From: Hyphomonas sp. UBA5111
GTDB taxonomy: Bacteria; Pseudomonadota; Alphaproteobacteria; Caulobacterales; Hyphomonadaceae
NCBI GenBank assembly: GCA_002414505.1
Contig: DHZF01000063.1
Span: forward strand, 1 to 16,847
Length of the DNA stretch: 16,847 nt
Reading direction: 5' to 3'
The stretch's first letter is position 1. The number at the start of each line of letters is the position of its first letter. The notes under the pieces are model-generated. The model saw only the letters and a program-made list of their open reading frames with translations. It searched no databases and had not been told where the DNA came from. Of this stretch, positions 7,184-14,875 are shown piece by piece. The position numbers were made by a program, and so were the translations under genes.

Positions 7184-8479
7184 ATGGCGACGCTGCTGAA
7201 GGCCGTCCCTGAAAAGACGGGCAGGTGGGTTGTGGAAGACCGGAACAAGGGTGTGTTCAAGGTTGCCAGAGAAGCGTTTGTAAGTGACGCCATCTTTGAG
7301 AAGGAGCGTGAGCGCATCTTCGACAAATGCTGGCTGTATCTCGGACATGCGACGGAACTCAAGGAAGCCAATGACTATCTGACGCGTAATGTGGCGGGGC
7401 GCGAGCTGATCTTCAATCGTGATCGCAAGGGCAGCTACAACGCCTTTTTCAATGTGTGTCCACACCGGGGCGCCATGGTGGCCAGAGAAAAATGTGGCAG
7501 CGCGCTCGGTTTCAAATGTTTTTATCATGGGTGGGCTTTCAACAATAATGGCAAGTTTGCCACCCGGATGGGAGAGGGCTTCTATCCGGAGGATTTCGGA
7601 AAGGATGGATCTGTCGATCTCGTCCGGGTTCCCCGGCTTGAAGAGTATCGGGGATTCTACTTCATCAATTTTGATGAAGGGGCAGTCAGTCTCGAAGAGT
7701 ATCTGGCAGATTCCCGGGAGATCATTGATCTTGTTGCCGATCAGTCACCCAATGGCATGGAGATCATTGGCGGCGGGCAGCAGTACAGTATCAATGCCAA
7801 TTGGAAACTGCTCCTCGAGAACAGTTTCGACGGCTATCACGCAGAAGATACACATGCGACCTATTTTGAGTATCTGTCGGATTATATTGGCGGCGCCGCG
7901 AATGATGACCTGTCCGCCGCAAAAGTGGAATCCCGAGCTATCGATCTGAAAAATGGTCATGCGGTCATCGAGGGAAAAGCGCCCTGGGGCCGGCCGATTG
8001 CCAGAACCATTCCGTCCTGGGGAGAAGATGGCGCGGCGGATATACGTGCCGCGCGGGCAGAGCTCGAGGCGCGCCTGGGTGTCGAGAAAGCACACAGGAT
8101 TGCCGATGGGGACCGCAATATGGGTATTTTTCCCAGCCTGGTCATCAATGACATCATGGCGATCACAATCAGGACCTTCCATCCGGTGTCGTCAGGTCTG
8201 ATTCATGTCAATGCGTGGGCGATGGGGCCTGTAGGTGAACCCCGCATTCAGCGAAAGCGGCGTCTGGACAATTTCCTCGAATTTCTCGGGCCAGGCGGGT
8301 TCGCGACCCCAGATGATGTCGAAGCCCTTGAGAGTGCGCATCGCGGTTATGGCAATGCAAAATTTGCGCCGTGGAATGACATCTCCAGAGGATTGCTTAA
8401 GGACCAGCCAACAAATTTTGACGAAGAACAGATGCGCTGCTTCTGGCGGGAGTGGGCGCGTCGGATGGAGGATCAATAA
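7184..8479 (+). CDS. Aromatic ring-hydroxylating dioxygenase, Rieske alpha subunit
   Basis: The catalytic subunit of a multicomponent Rieske non-heme iron oxygenase, 431 residues. The [2Fe-2S] Rieske ligands are Cys92 and His94 (CPHRGA) and Cys112 and His115 (CFYHGW), with the expected 17-residue spacing between the pairs. The mononuclear iron site is visible as Asp216-x2-His219-x4-His224 (NSFDGYHAEDTH); the third ligand is probably Asp377 or Asp378 in GGFATPDDVEALE. AAGGAG at 7170-7175 lies eight bases before the ATG. The TAA overlaps the beta-subunit ATG by one base. The enzyme should insert both atoms of O2 into an aromatic or similar substrate to give a cis-diol, using electrons from a reductase and possibly a ferredoxin. 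The substrate is not identifiable by eye; biphenyl/cumate/benzoate-type relatives are all possible. Confidence 0.93.
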   Translation: MATLLKAVPEKTGRWVVEDRNKGVFKVAREAFVSDAIFEKERERIFDKCWLYLGHATELKEANDYLTRNVAGRELIFNRDRKGSYNAFFNVCPHRGAMVAREKCGSALGFKCFYHGWAFNNNGKFATRMGEGFYPEDFGKDGSVDLVRVPRLEEYRGFYFINFDEGAVSLEEYLADSREIIDLVADQSPNGMEIIGGGQQYSINANWKLLLENSFDGYHAEDTHATYFEYLSDYIGGAANDDLSAAKVESRAIDLKNGHAVIEGKAPWGRPIARTIPSWGEDGAADIRAARAELEARLGVEKAHRIADGDRNMGIFPSLVINDIMAITIRTFHPVSSGLIHVNAWAMGPVGEPRIQRKRRLDNFLEFLGPGGFATPDDVEALESAHRGYGNAKFAPWNDISRGLLKDQPTNFDEEQMRCFWREWARRMEDQ

Positions 8480-9003
8480 TGACAGAAGTGATGATGAAGC
8501 CAGGTGCAGTCACCACAGAACCCGTCTTGAATCGTAGCGAGTATGAGGATTTCCTCTACCACGAAGCTGCACTACTGGATGCCTGGCGGCTGGATGAATG
8601 GCTGGAATTGTTTGTCGAAGGAGCAACATATGAAGTTCCTACGGCAGGCGCGCCGGATGATGCGGATTCTTCGGAATCTCTCTTCTATATTGCGGATGAT
8701 TATTTCCGGCTACGCCATCGAATCAAGCGTTTGAACAGCAAACAGGCACATTCGGAATGGCCTCGGTCAAAGACGTTGCACACAGTCACCAATGTCCGGA
8801 TTCTCGGCGCCGAGGCAGACGGCGTGCGCGTGACTTCCAATTTCGTGACGTATCGCACCAAGAATGACGTGACGCACACTTTTGTGGGTCGTCACTATTA
8901 TGTGCTTCGCAAGACCGACGACAAGCTATGCATTGTTTCCAAACGGAGCATGCTCGATATGGACAATCTGCGGCCACAGGGGCGCGTCAGTATCATTGTT
9001 TAG
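8479..9003 (+). CDS. Aromatic ring-hydroxylating dioxygenase, beta subunit
   Basis: The small subunit of the Rieske oxygenase, 174 residues, belonging to the SnoaL/NTF2-like cone fold used by RHO beta chains. Typical stretches are EYEDFLYHEAALLDAWRLDE near residues 21-40 and the C-terminal HTFVGRHYYVLRKTDDKLCI with KRSMLDMDNL. It carries no metal ligands and has a structural role in the alpha3beta3 hexamer. The ATG at 8479 overlaps the alpha TAA (TAATG), with GGAGG at 8467-8471 as ribosome binding site. An in-frame start at 8452 would lie inside the alpha gene and is less likely. Its tight pairing with the alpha subunit makes the assignment secure. Confidence 0.92.
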   Translation: MTEVMMKPGAVTTEPVLNRSEYEDFLYHEAALLDAWRLDEWLELFVEGATYEVPTAGAPDDADSSESLFYIADDYFRLRHRIKRLNSKQAHSEWPRSKTLHTVTNVRILGAEADGVRVTSNFVTYRTKNDVTHTFVGRHYYVLRKTDDKLCIVSKRSMLDMDNLRPQGRVSIIV

Positions 9004-9129
9004 GCGTGAGCCGGCAGAGACGCGCTGCATGGTGTGGCCGTCTTGCCGCGCCGGACTGATCGGTGTGGTTGATCATGCTGGCTGGCCCGAGACAGGTCGC
9101 TGAGTACTGTTTTTAAGGCACGCTAAGCT

Positions 9130-10425
9130 ATGAACGCGACATCAGAATTGCATGCTGCGCTTATCCCTCAAGATCAGGTCTCCATCCTTGTCGATCCTCA
9201 AGCCTATGCGGATGGCCGGATTTTCGAAACCTATCGATGGCTGCGCAAGCACAAACCGTTAGGTCTGGCGGTTGCAGAGGGCTTCGATCCCTTCTGGGTT
9301 GTAACGCGTGCAAAGGACATCCGCTACATCAGCCGACACAATGACCTTTTCCATTCGGGCGATACGCAATTCTCGTTCATGGACAGGGCAAGCGATCAAA
9401 GGATTCGGGAGATCACCGGCGGGAGCCCGCATCTTGTCCATTCCCTGGTGTCCATGGACCCACCGGAGCACATGAAATACCGCGTACTGACGCAAGGCTA
9501 TTTCATGCCTAAATCCTTGCGCAAATTGGAAGCTCAAATCAGAGATATTGCCTGCGAATTTGTCGAAAAAATGCTGTCGACCGGGGGAGAGTGCGATTTT
9601 CTGACTGAAGTGGCCCTGAATTACCCGCTCCGCGTCATCATGAGTATTTTCGGTGTGCCGATTGAAGACGAAGCGATCATGTTGAAATTGACGCAGGAGC
9701 TGTTTGGCGCCCAAGATCCTGACGTGTCCGGGGCGGCGGATGTGTTGAGCGCAGAAGCCCAGGCCGAATACCTCGCCAGGACGGTGGAGGGGTTTCATGA
9801 ATATTTCCGCACGCTCAGTGACGCCCGGCGAGATAACCCGCGTGATGACCTCAGCAGCGTCATCGCCAATGCCAAAGTGGACGGACAGCCAATTTCCGAG
9901 CAGGCAGAGATGGGTTATTATATCACTGTGGCCACCGCAGGCCACGATACCACCTCGACCTCCACTGCCATCGCCATGGCGCAATTGGCCAGGCACCCCC
10001 ACGAGTTTCAGAAAGTAAAGTCTGACCCCTCATTGATACCAGGCCTTGTCGATGAAGCCATTCGCTGGGCGACACCGATCAAGAGTTTCATGCGATCCGC
10101 AGCTGAAGACATCGACGTCTCTGGCCAACGTCTGTCCAAGGGCGACTGGATCATGCTGTGTTATGGTTCGGGCAACAGAGATGAATCTGTGTTCGATGCG
10201 CCTGATTCATTCCGTGTTGATCGTTCGCCAAATCCTTACATTTCGTTCGGCCATGGGCCGCATATATGTCTGGGCATGCATCTTGCCAAACTTGAAATGC
10301 GAATTCTGTTTGAGGAACTGCTTCCCAGGCTGAAGTCTGTGGAGCTCAATGGACATCTGAAAATGATCCCGTCTCTTTTCATAAGCGGGCCAAAAGCACT
10401 TCCAATCCGGTTCGCCTTGGAATAG
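9130..10425 (+). CDS. Cytochrome P450 (bacterial class I type)
   Basis: A soluble haem-thiolate monooxygenase of 431 residues, without a membrane anchor. The I-helix oxygen-activation motif is AGHDTT (270-275), the K-helix ExxR is EAIR (309-312), and the haem loop FGHGPHICLG (373-382) has Cys380 as axial ligand. VSMDPPEHMKYR (107-118) is the usual C-helix region. The family number cannot be assigned by eye; VKSF/IKSFMRSA-type phrases recall steroid- and terpenoid-type CYPs. It needs a ferredoxin and a ferredoxin reductase; the reductase at 87-1334 is a candidate. It follows the oxygenase beta gene after 126 bp with a weak AAGG at 9115-9118, so it may be in the same transcript. The decayed SDR pseudogene faces its 3' end. 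Confidence 0.94.
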   Translation: MNATSELHAALIPQDQVSILVDPQAYADGRIFETYRWLRKHKPLGLAVAEGFDPFWVVTRAKDIRYISRHNDLFHSGDTQFSFMDRASDQRIREITGGSPHLVHSLVSMDPPEHMKYRVLTQGYFMPKSLRKLEAQIRDIACEFVEKMLSTGGECDFLTEVALNYPLRVIMSIFGVPIEDEAIMLKLTQELFGAQDPDVSGAADVLSAEAQAEYLARTVEGFHEYFRTLSDARRDNPRDDLSSVIANAKVDGQPISEQAEMGYYITVATAGHDTTSTSTAIAMAQLARHPHEFQKVKSDPSLIPGLVDEAIRWATPIKSFMRSAAEDIDVSGQRLSKGDWIMLCYGSGNRDESVFDAPDSFRVDRSPNPYISFGHGPHICLGMHLAKLEMRILFEELLPRLKSVELNGHLKMIPSLFISGPKALPIRFALE

Positions 10426-10429
10426 CAGT

Positions 10430-10989
10430 CCGCCCGACCATGCTCACCTGGATGTGGAATGCGACATCAAGGCTGATCCTTTGATTGGGAATTGCTCTGG
10501 CTCGCCCGCGAGGGCCCACATTCGCGATCGCACAGCGATGCATAGGCTGGCGTCCCGGCCATGCCGTGCCGGGTGTTGATAGACCTAGTGACGACAATGC
10601 CGCCACCGGACGGGAACAGCGGCAGGAGCGCCTGCATTGAAAACACGATCGAGCGCGCATTGGCGGCATGGGCGTCACCATCAGGCGCTGGAGTGAGGTC
10701 CCGATAGATCTGAAATGCACACTGCCGACGTTTAAAAACTGCGCATCTGGGTCGCTGAACGGCTCGTGTAATTGCGCCTTAAGGGCAGGCCGTGACGCGA
10801 TGTCACCCGTGTCCGAGCGACTCGCTGTCACGCCCTCGCCGATTTGACGAGCGGCCTTTTCGAGCCCCCCGACATCCTTCCTCTGATAGCGATCCGCGCG
10901 CCCTCCTCTAGAAACAATAGCGCTGCGGCAAAACCAATGCTGGTCGTGCCGCAAGGAATGAGAACGGTCTTATCTTCTAGTCTTGCCAT
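10430..10989 (-). pseudogene. Decayed short-chain dehydrogenase (SDR) in several frames
   Basis: Read from an ATG at 10989, the first frame gives MARLEDKTVLIPCGTTSIGF and then EEGARIAIRGR, an SDR N-terminus with the GxxxGxG region altered (G-T-T-S-I-G). Near 10876 the reading moves to another frame: LEKAARQIGEGVTASRSDTG and DAQFLNVGSVHF, matching the helix, D-x-S and NAG segments. Near 10680 a third frame gives ANARSIVFSMQALLPLFPSG, GGIVVTRSI and GMAGTPAYAS, the helix and catalytic Ser/Tyr region. The YxxxK lysine is missing; a further shift would give a GPRGRAR-like stretch, and the third frame ends at a TGA at 10467-10469. At least two, probably three, disruptions rule out a functional SDR unless there are sequencing errors. 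It lies 33 bp after the flavodoxin gene, in the same direction. Confidence 0.75.
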
Positions 10990-11022
10990 TGGTCTTCTGG
11001 GATCCGTATCCCGTTGGCTGGC

Positions 11023-11613
11023 TCAGGCGGCTCGGCCGCGAACGAACTGGATCGTCGTTATTGTCACGCGGCGTCCGAGATGCTCGGCGGTCTTGAGGTC
11101 GGCGGCGGGAGGCGCAACATCGGGCCCTTCATCGGCATTTGACTGTGCGCCTGCGCCCAGAAAGAACCCGAGCCGGTTGAGGTCCTCTTGCGAACCTGTT
11201 GACGAATTGTTGGCCGGCGGTAGCCCGAGGTTGACCCAGTGCATCCCGTGCTGGGCTGCGAAGAGCGCGATCTGGATGAGGGAGGAAAGCTTGTCGCCGG
11301 AACGCGACGCGGAGTTGGAAAAGCCTGCTGCGATCTTGTCCTTCCAGGCAAACCCCTTTGCAAAGACGGTCGTGGAGGTCGCATCCATGAACATTTTGAA
11401 CGGGCCGGACACGCTGCCCATATAGGTCGGCGAACCGAAAATGATTGCTTCGACCTGCTCAAGGTCGTCCCAGCGGCTCTGGGCTTCATCGATATCCATC
11501 AGCAAGGCTTCAGCCCCCTCGACGCTCTCCACGCCGCGCTTCACGCCCTCGGCCTGCTTCGCGGTGTGGCCGTAGCCACTATGATACACGATCGCGACAC
11601 GAACATTGGTCAT
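11023..11613 (-). CDS. Flavodoxin-family NAD(P)H-dependent oxidoreductase (WrbA/FMN-reductase like)
   Basis: An FMN-binding protein of 196 residues with a flavodoxin fold. The FMN-phosphate loop is HSGYGHT (11-17), after the beta strand VRVAIVY. The second FMN loop is GSPTYMGSVSGPFKMFMD (60-77), and the isoalloxazine-contacting region runs through GFSNSASRSGDKLSS (97-111). This is the WrbA/NAD(P)H:quinone oxidoreductase pattern, so a role in two-electron reduction of quinones or similar electrophiles is likely. AAGGA lies about nine bases before the ATG. It is preceded by the Rrf2 regulator (63 bp) and followed by the SDR pseudogene, all in one direction. Regulation by the Rrf2 protein through the dyad at 11633-11651 is inferred from position. 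Confidence 0.88.
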   Translation of the reverse strand: MTNVRVAIVYHSGYGHTAKQAEGVKRGVESVEGAEALLMDIDEAQSRWDDLEQVEAIIFGSPTYMGSVSGPFKMFMDATSTTVFAKGFAWKDKIAAGFSNSASRSGDKLSSLIQIALFAAQHGMHWVNLGLPPANNSSTGSQEDLNRLGFFLGAGAQSNADEGPDVAPPAADLKTAEHLGRRVTITTIQFVRGRAA

Positions 11614-11632
11614 ATATTGCGTCCTTCATCAG

Positions 11633-11651
11633 TATGTACGTTGCCAACATA
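11633..11651. promoter_or_regulatory. Inverted repeat between Rrf2 regulator and flavodoxin genes
   Basis: The arms TATGT and ACATA flank nine bases, and a smaller GTTG-G-CAAC dyad (minus-strand reading) sits inside. A separate CATATATG palindrome follows at 11656-11663. The interval is AT-rich next to GC-rich genes. This is the natural place for a promoter/operator controlling the flavodoxin gene; the arms are short and may be chance. Confidence 0.3.
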
Positions 11652-11676
11652 ACAACATATATGGGTAAAACTCACA

Positions 11677-12123
11677 TCAAGCCTGCCACGGAATTGTAAA
11701 CCCGCCGCGCCTGGCGATTTCTGCAGCAATGTCGTCGATTGTCACCCTTGCCAATTCGTCCTCCAACGCCTGCCGCGCCTTGTCGAGTGCCGGACGCATG
11801 GCGTCCTGAACATGTTTGCCTACGACACAGTTGCGATCCGGCGCAGACCTATGCAGGGTGAAGATTTCGCAGTCTTCGACAGCGCGGTAGACATCAAGCA
11901 GGCTGATGCGAGACGCAGATTTGGCGAGCATCGCGCCTCCTCCAGATCCCATGCGCGCGGTAGACATCCCCGCATCGGCGAGGCGCGACAAAAGCGATCT
12001 GATGACAGCCGGGTTTGTGCTGGCGCTGCGCGCCAGATCTTCTGAGCGCATAGGTGTCCCTTCGTTTACCGCCAGTGCGGCAAGCGTGTGTACGGCAACG
12101 ACGAAACGGGAACTCGTAGGCAA
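11677..12123 (-). CDS. Rrf2-family transcriptional regulator
   Basis: A small winged-helix regulator of 148 residues. SSRFVVAVHTLAALA (4-18) is the typical Rrf2 first helix, the helix-turn-helix spans about 25-52 (MRSEDLARSASTNPAVIRSL), and SGGGAMLAK (60-68) is the wing. Only two cysteines are present, Cys85 (VEDCEIF) and Cys99 (DRNCVVG), so the three-cysteine cluster of IscR/NsrR is absent; a thiol-based sensor like YwnA-type members is a better guess. The start is TTG at 12123, with GGAG seven bases upstream. An in-frame TGA lies 27 bp upstream and no ATG or GTG lies between. It precedes the flavodoxin and SDR-pseudogene genes in one direction, so it probably controls them and itself. Confidence 0.87.
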   Translation of the reverse strand: MPTSSRFVVAVHTLAALAVNEGTPMRSEDLARSASTNPAVIRSLLSRLADAGMSTARMGSGGGAMLAKSASRISLLDVYRAVEDCEIFTLHRSAPDRNCVVGKHVQDAMRPALDKARQALEDELARVTIDDIAAEIARRGGFTIPWQA

Positions 12124-13040
12124 TGCTTGGCTCCATCTGAAGTATTGTCACTAACCCACTTACACATATAGCTCCACTCGATGCAACAACAATTGGCAAG
12201 CCAAACACGTTATCTAAACGCTGATCAAGGGCAGGACGATTGTTCGACGATTTGGAAAGTACGATTCACGCTGAGTTTTCATACCTCCGTGCTTCAATGC
12301 CCATCCTGAAAGCCTTTCCTTCGGCCTCACAGGACAACCATTTGATGGATACGGGCGCCTCTCAAAAATGCGACAAGTCGGCTTTTGCCATCTTATCATG
12401 AGCGATGTAGTCCGACCGTGATATCGCTTCGACTTTCGCAGGCTCGATCCGCTTCTGCATAATGCTTTAACGGACGATATTTGTGGCAGCCATTCTTTCA
12501 TCCACGTCGCCTCGCCCATCCTTCTCTTGATGTCTGCATTGACCGGAGCATCTTCTTCTCGTCCGGCGCGGTGATTTCACGGGCTCGCAATGACTCGCGG
12601 TTCTGCAGAAAAACTGCTCGACCATGTGGACTGCTTGGGAGGAGGATATGAGGCTCCTTCACAAGATTAGACACTAGTATTAAACTCAAGTGGATCAGAA
12701 CTCCAGCGCTCATCGGTAAACTGGACGAATTCCTTGTCCAGACTGTAGAAAGTGGAGCGGTCTGCAAGTGCCTCCGAGGATTGAACAGGTCAGAAATATA
12801 AAGAAAAAAGGGGTTTCGAGGTGATGCCAAAGTGCATTGTTGGAGCAGTCTGGCGAGTGAGGCCAGATACGCCTTCAAGCCGTCTATGGGATCTGACGCC
12901 CGGCTGAATAAGATGAGAACAGGATAAAACTATATAATAAAAACGGATGGACAGGTGCGCGCAAAAATGTACGCTGTAATGTAAAAGTGACCGAGATGGG
13001 CTATCCGATTTTACAATTACCAAGCCAGTTGGAGGAAATG
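12124..13040. other. Gene-poor interval with short coding-like scraps
   Basis: No complete gene could be supported in these 917 bases. On the minus strand, 12362-12460 could encode a 32-residue peptide (with SRSDYIAHDKMAKADLSHF) ending in TGA. The stretch 12667-12789 reads about 40 residues without a start (with FYSLDKEFVQFTDERWSSD) between two stops. Both have protein-like composition and may be ends of lost genes; I do not recognise either. The longer minus readings at 12214-12519 and 12498-12878 look random. A perfect TATAAT occurs at 12933-12938, without a convincing -35. The right part should contain the promoter of the esterase. No clear insertion-sequence ends were found. Confidence 0.5.
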
Positions 13041-14654
13041 ATGGTCAGTGCAGGGAGAGTATTGGTATTCGTGCTGCTGGGGCTGGCCCCGACAGGATGC
13101 GCGGCAGATCCAGATACCGCATCCGACACGCTCCCAATTCCGGCCAGTGAAAAGTGTGAAAACCTCCAGCATTCCTGGAAAAAGCCGCATACCCGTCTTG
13201 AAGCGGCCCGCATGTTGCCAGCGGATGTGACCACCGGGGCGCCTCAAATTTGTGAAGTTGCAGGCAGGATATCTCCAAATGAAACCTCCACGATAGGTGT
13301 GGTTTATCGCTTTCCAGTTGAGTGGAACCACAAAATTGTTGGACTTGGGGGCGGCGGCTTTGCGGGGAATGTGAGGCTCGACGCGGCGCTCCCTGCACTT
13401 ATCAAGGGATATGCAACCATGCAGACCGACACCGGTCATGCGGCCACCGAACCCTGGAATACGGCGTGGGCCGTCGAGGAGGATGGCTCCCCGAATGTCG
13501 AAGGATTGATTGATTTTGGCTATCGAGCGGTACACGAAATGACTGTCCTCGGAAAAGACCTGGCAGAGACCTATTACGGGCAATTACCTGCAAAATCCTA
13601 TTTTCAGGGATGTTCTCAAGGCGGGCGGCAGGGAATGGTCGCAGCCCAGAAATATCCGCAGGACTTTGATGGGATCATTGCTGGAGCGCCGGCATTCAAT
13701 GACGTGGCCCGGGTAAGCATGTCGCTGATCAGCCGGGCCTTTCTGGCCGAGAATGCCAAACTCTCGGTTCCACAAATTCAGCTTGTGAACAGCGCAGCCC
13801 TGGCGGCGTGTGATGGCGAGGACGGTGCCGTGGATGGAATCATATCCATGCCGGATGCCTGTTCCTGGGACCCTCAGGAACTGCTTTGTGCGGGTGGCGT
13901 TTCAGGGGATGACTGCCTGTCACCCGCCCAGGTCGCGGCCGTGCAGTCTGCCTATTCGGACAAGCGGGATATGAATGGAAAAATCGTAGCCTATGGTCTC
14001 GCTCGAGGATCAGAGCTGTCCAGCTTTCCCTGGTTCATGGCGCTCGATCAGGATTCGCAGCTGGAAACGGGATATTACAATTTTGCCTCTGCTGCAGGAT
14101 TTCCAACCGATACGGATTTCAGCACAAACGACGTCATTGCCAGTCACGCAGCGCAAAAAGATAGTTTGTTTGACCGGATATACACCGCCGACAATCCGGA
14201 TCTCTCGGAATTCGTGAAAGAGGAAGGGAAGCTTCTCTTATGGCACGGCCTGTACGATCAATTGCTCCCTCCTGAACCATTGATCGATTATTATCAGGAA
14301 GCCCTGGAAGTGACGGATCAAAGACTGTTGGCCAAATCAAGCTCCCGGAAGGCAGAAGAGAGTGTTCAGCTGTTTACCGCGATAGGTGTTTCGCATTGTC
14401 TTGGGGGCGCTGGCCCCTCGACATTTGATGGACTTGCCGTAATCGATGCCTGGGTCGAGTCGGGAGAAAAGCCGGTCCGGATCGTCGCCAGCCAGCCTCC
14501 GCCGGCAATGGCCGCCCTTGCCCGCGCGCTCATGGGAGAACTGCCCCGCCTGACACCTGACAGCATGACACGTCCTCTCTGTCCATGGCCGCAGCTTCCT
14601 CGATATGATGGCGAGGGAAGTCTGGAGATTGCGGCAAATTTCGTGTGTCGTTAG
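13041..14654 (+). CDS. Tannase/feruloyl esterase-family hydrolase
   Basis: An exported alpha/beta-hydrolase of 537 residues that should cleave esters of aromatic acids (feruloyl, galloyl or related). It carries the family's CS-D-HC motif: Cys191-Ser192 in QGCSQGGRQG, Asp406 in WHGLYDQLLPP and His452-Cys453 in GVSHCLGG; the two cysteines normally form a disulfide joining Ser and His. A Ca-loop-like segment CDGEDGAVDGI follows at 257-267, then the lid. The hydrophobic N-terminus VLVFVLLGLAPTGC (7-20) is a signal peptide; Cys20 could be a lipobox cysteine, but Pro at -3 makes this uncertain. The ATG at 13041 has GGAGG at 13031-13035; a longer GTG reading from 12987 lacks this. It stands alone and is convergent with the reductase gene. 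MHETase is in this family, so the substrate is open. Confidence 0.9.
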   Translation: MVSAGRVLVFVLLGLAPTGCAADPDTASDTLPIPASEKCENLQHSWKKPHTRLEAARMLPADVTTGAPQICEVAGRISPNETSTIGVVYRFPVEWNHKIVGLGGGGFAGNVRLDAALPALIKGYATMQTDTGHAATEPWNTAWAVEEDGSPNVEGLIDFGYRAVHEMTVLGKDLAETYYGQLPAKSYFQGCSQGGRQGMVAAQKYPQDFDGIIAGAPAFNDVARVSMSLISRAFLAENAKLSVPQIQLVNSAALAACDGEDGAVDGIISMPDACSWDPQELLCAGGVSGDDCLSPAQVAAVQSAYSDKRDMNGKIVAYGLARGSELSSFPWFMALDQDSQLETGYYNFASAAGFPTDTDFSTNDVIASHAAQKDSLFDRIYTADNPDLSEFVKEEGKLLLWHGLYDQLLPPEPLIDYYQEALEVTDQRLLAKSSSRKAEESVQLFTAIGVSHCLGGAGPSTFDGLAVIDAWVESGEKPVRIVASQPPPAMAALARALMGELPRLTPDSMTRPLCPWPQLPRYDGEGSLEIAANFVCR

Positions 14655-14875
14655 GCGCCGCCGATTGAGCCTTCAGAGGATCCGGCCCGTCGCAGTCTAT
14701 CTGTGCCGGGAAAGTTTGAGTGGCGGGACCTGCTGAGGGCTTCCCGTTTGTCCGAAATGTCTCTGACGTCGCTTTTCTCTATGTGCCGGAATGCTGGCAG
14801 GCATACACCTGACAAGGCAGGACGGAGAGTCTGCTAGGTTCACGCTCTCAGTTTGAGCAGGACCATATGCCTGAA

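Noticed and set aside
10844..11425. Plus-strand open frame opposite the flavodoxin gene and SDR pseudogene
   Set aside because: The minus strand carries clear flavodoxin motifs here; this frame is a shadow in GC-rich DNA.
12498..12878. 126-residue minus-strand open frame
   Set aside because: No family motif and no convincing ribosome site; composition looks random.
12933..12938. Perfect TATAAT as promoter of the esterase
   Set aside because: No matching -35 at 16-18 bases upstream, and the surrounding DNA is AT-rich; not listed as a promoter.
12987..13040. GTG start for the esterase at 12987
   Set aside because: The signal peptide begins at 13041 with a good GGAGG; the extra residues would spoil the signal sequence.
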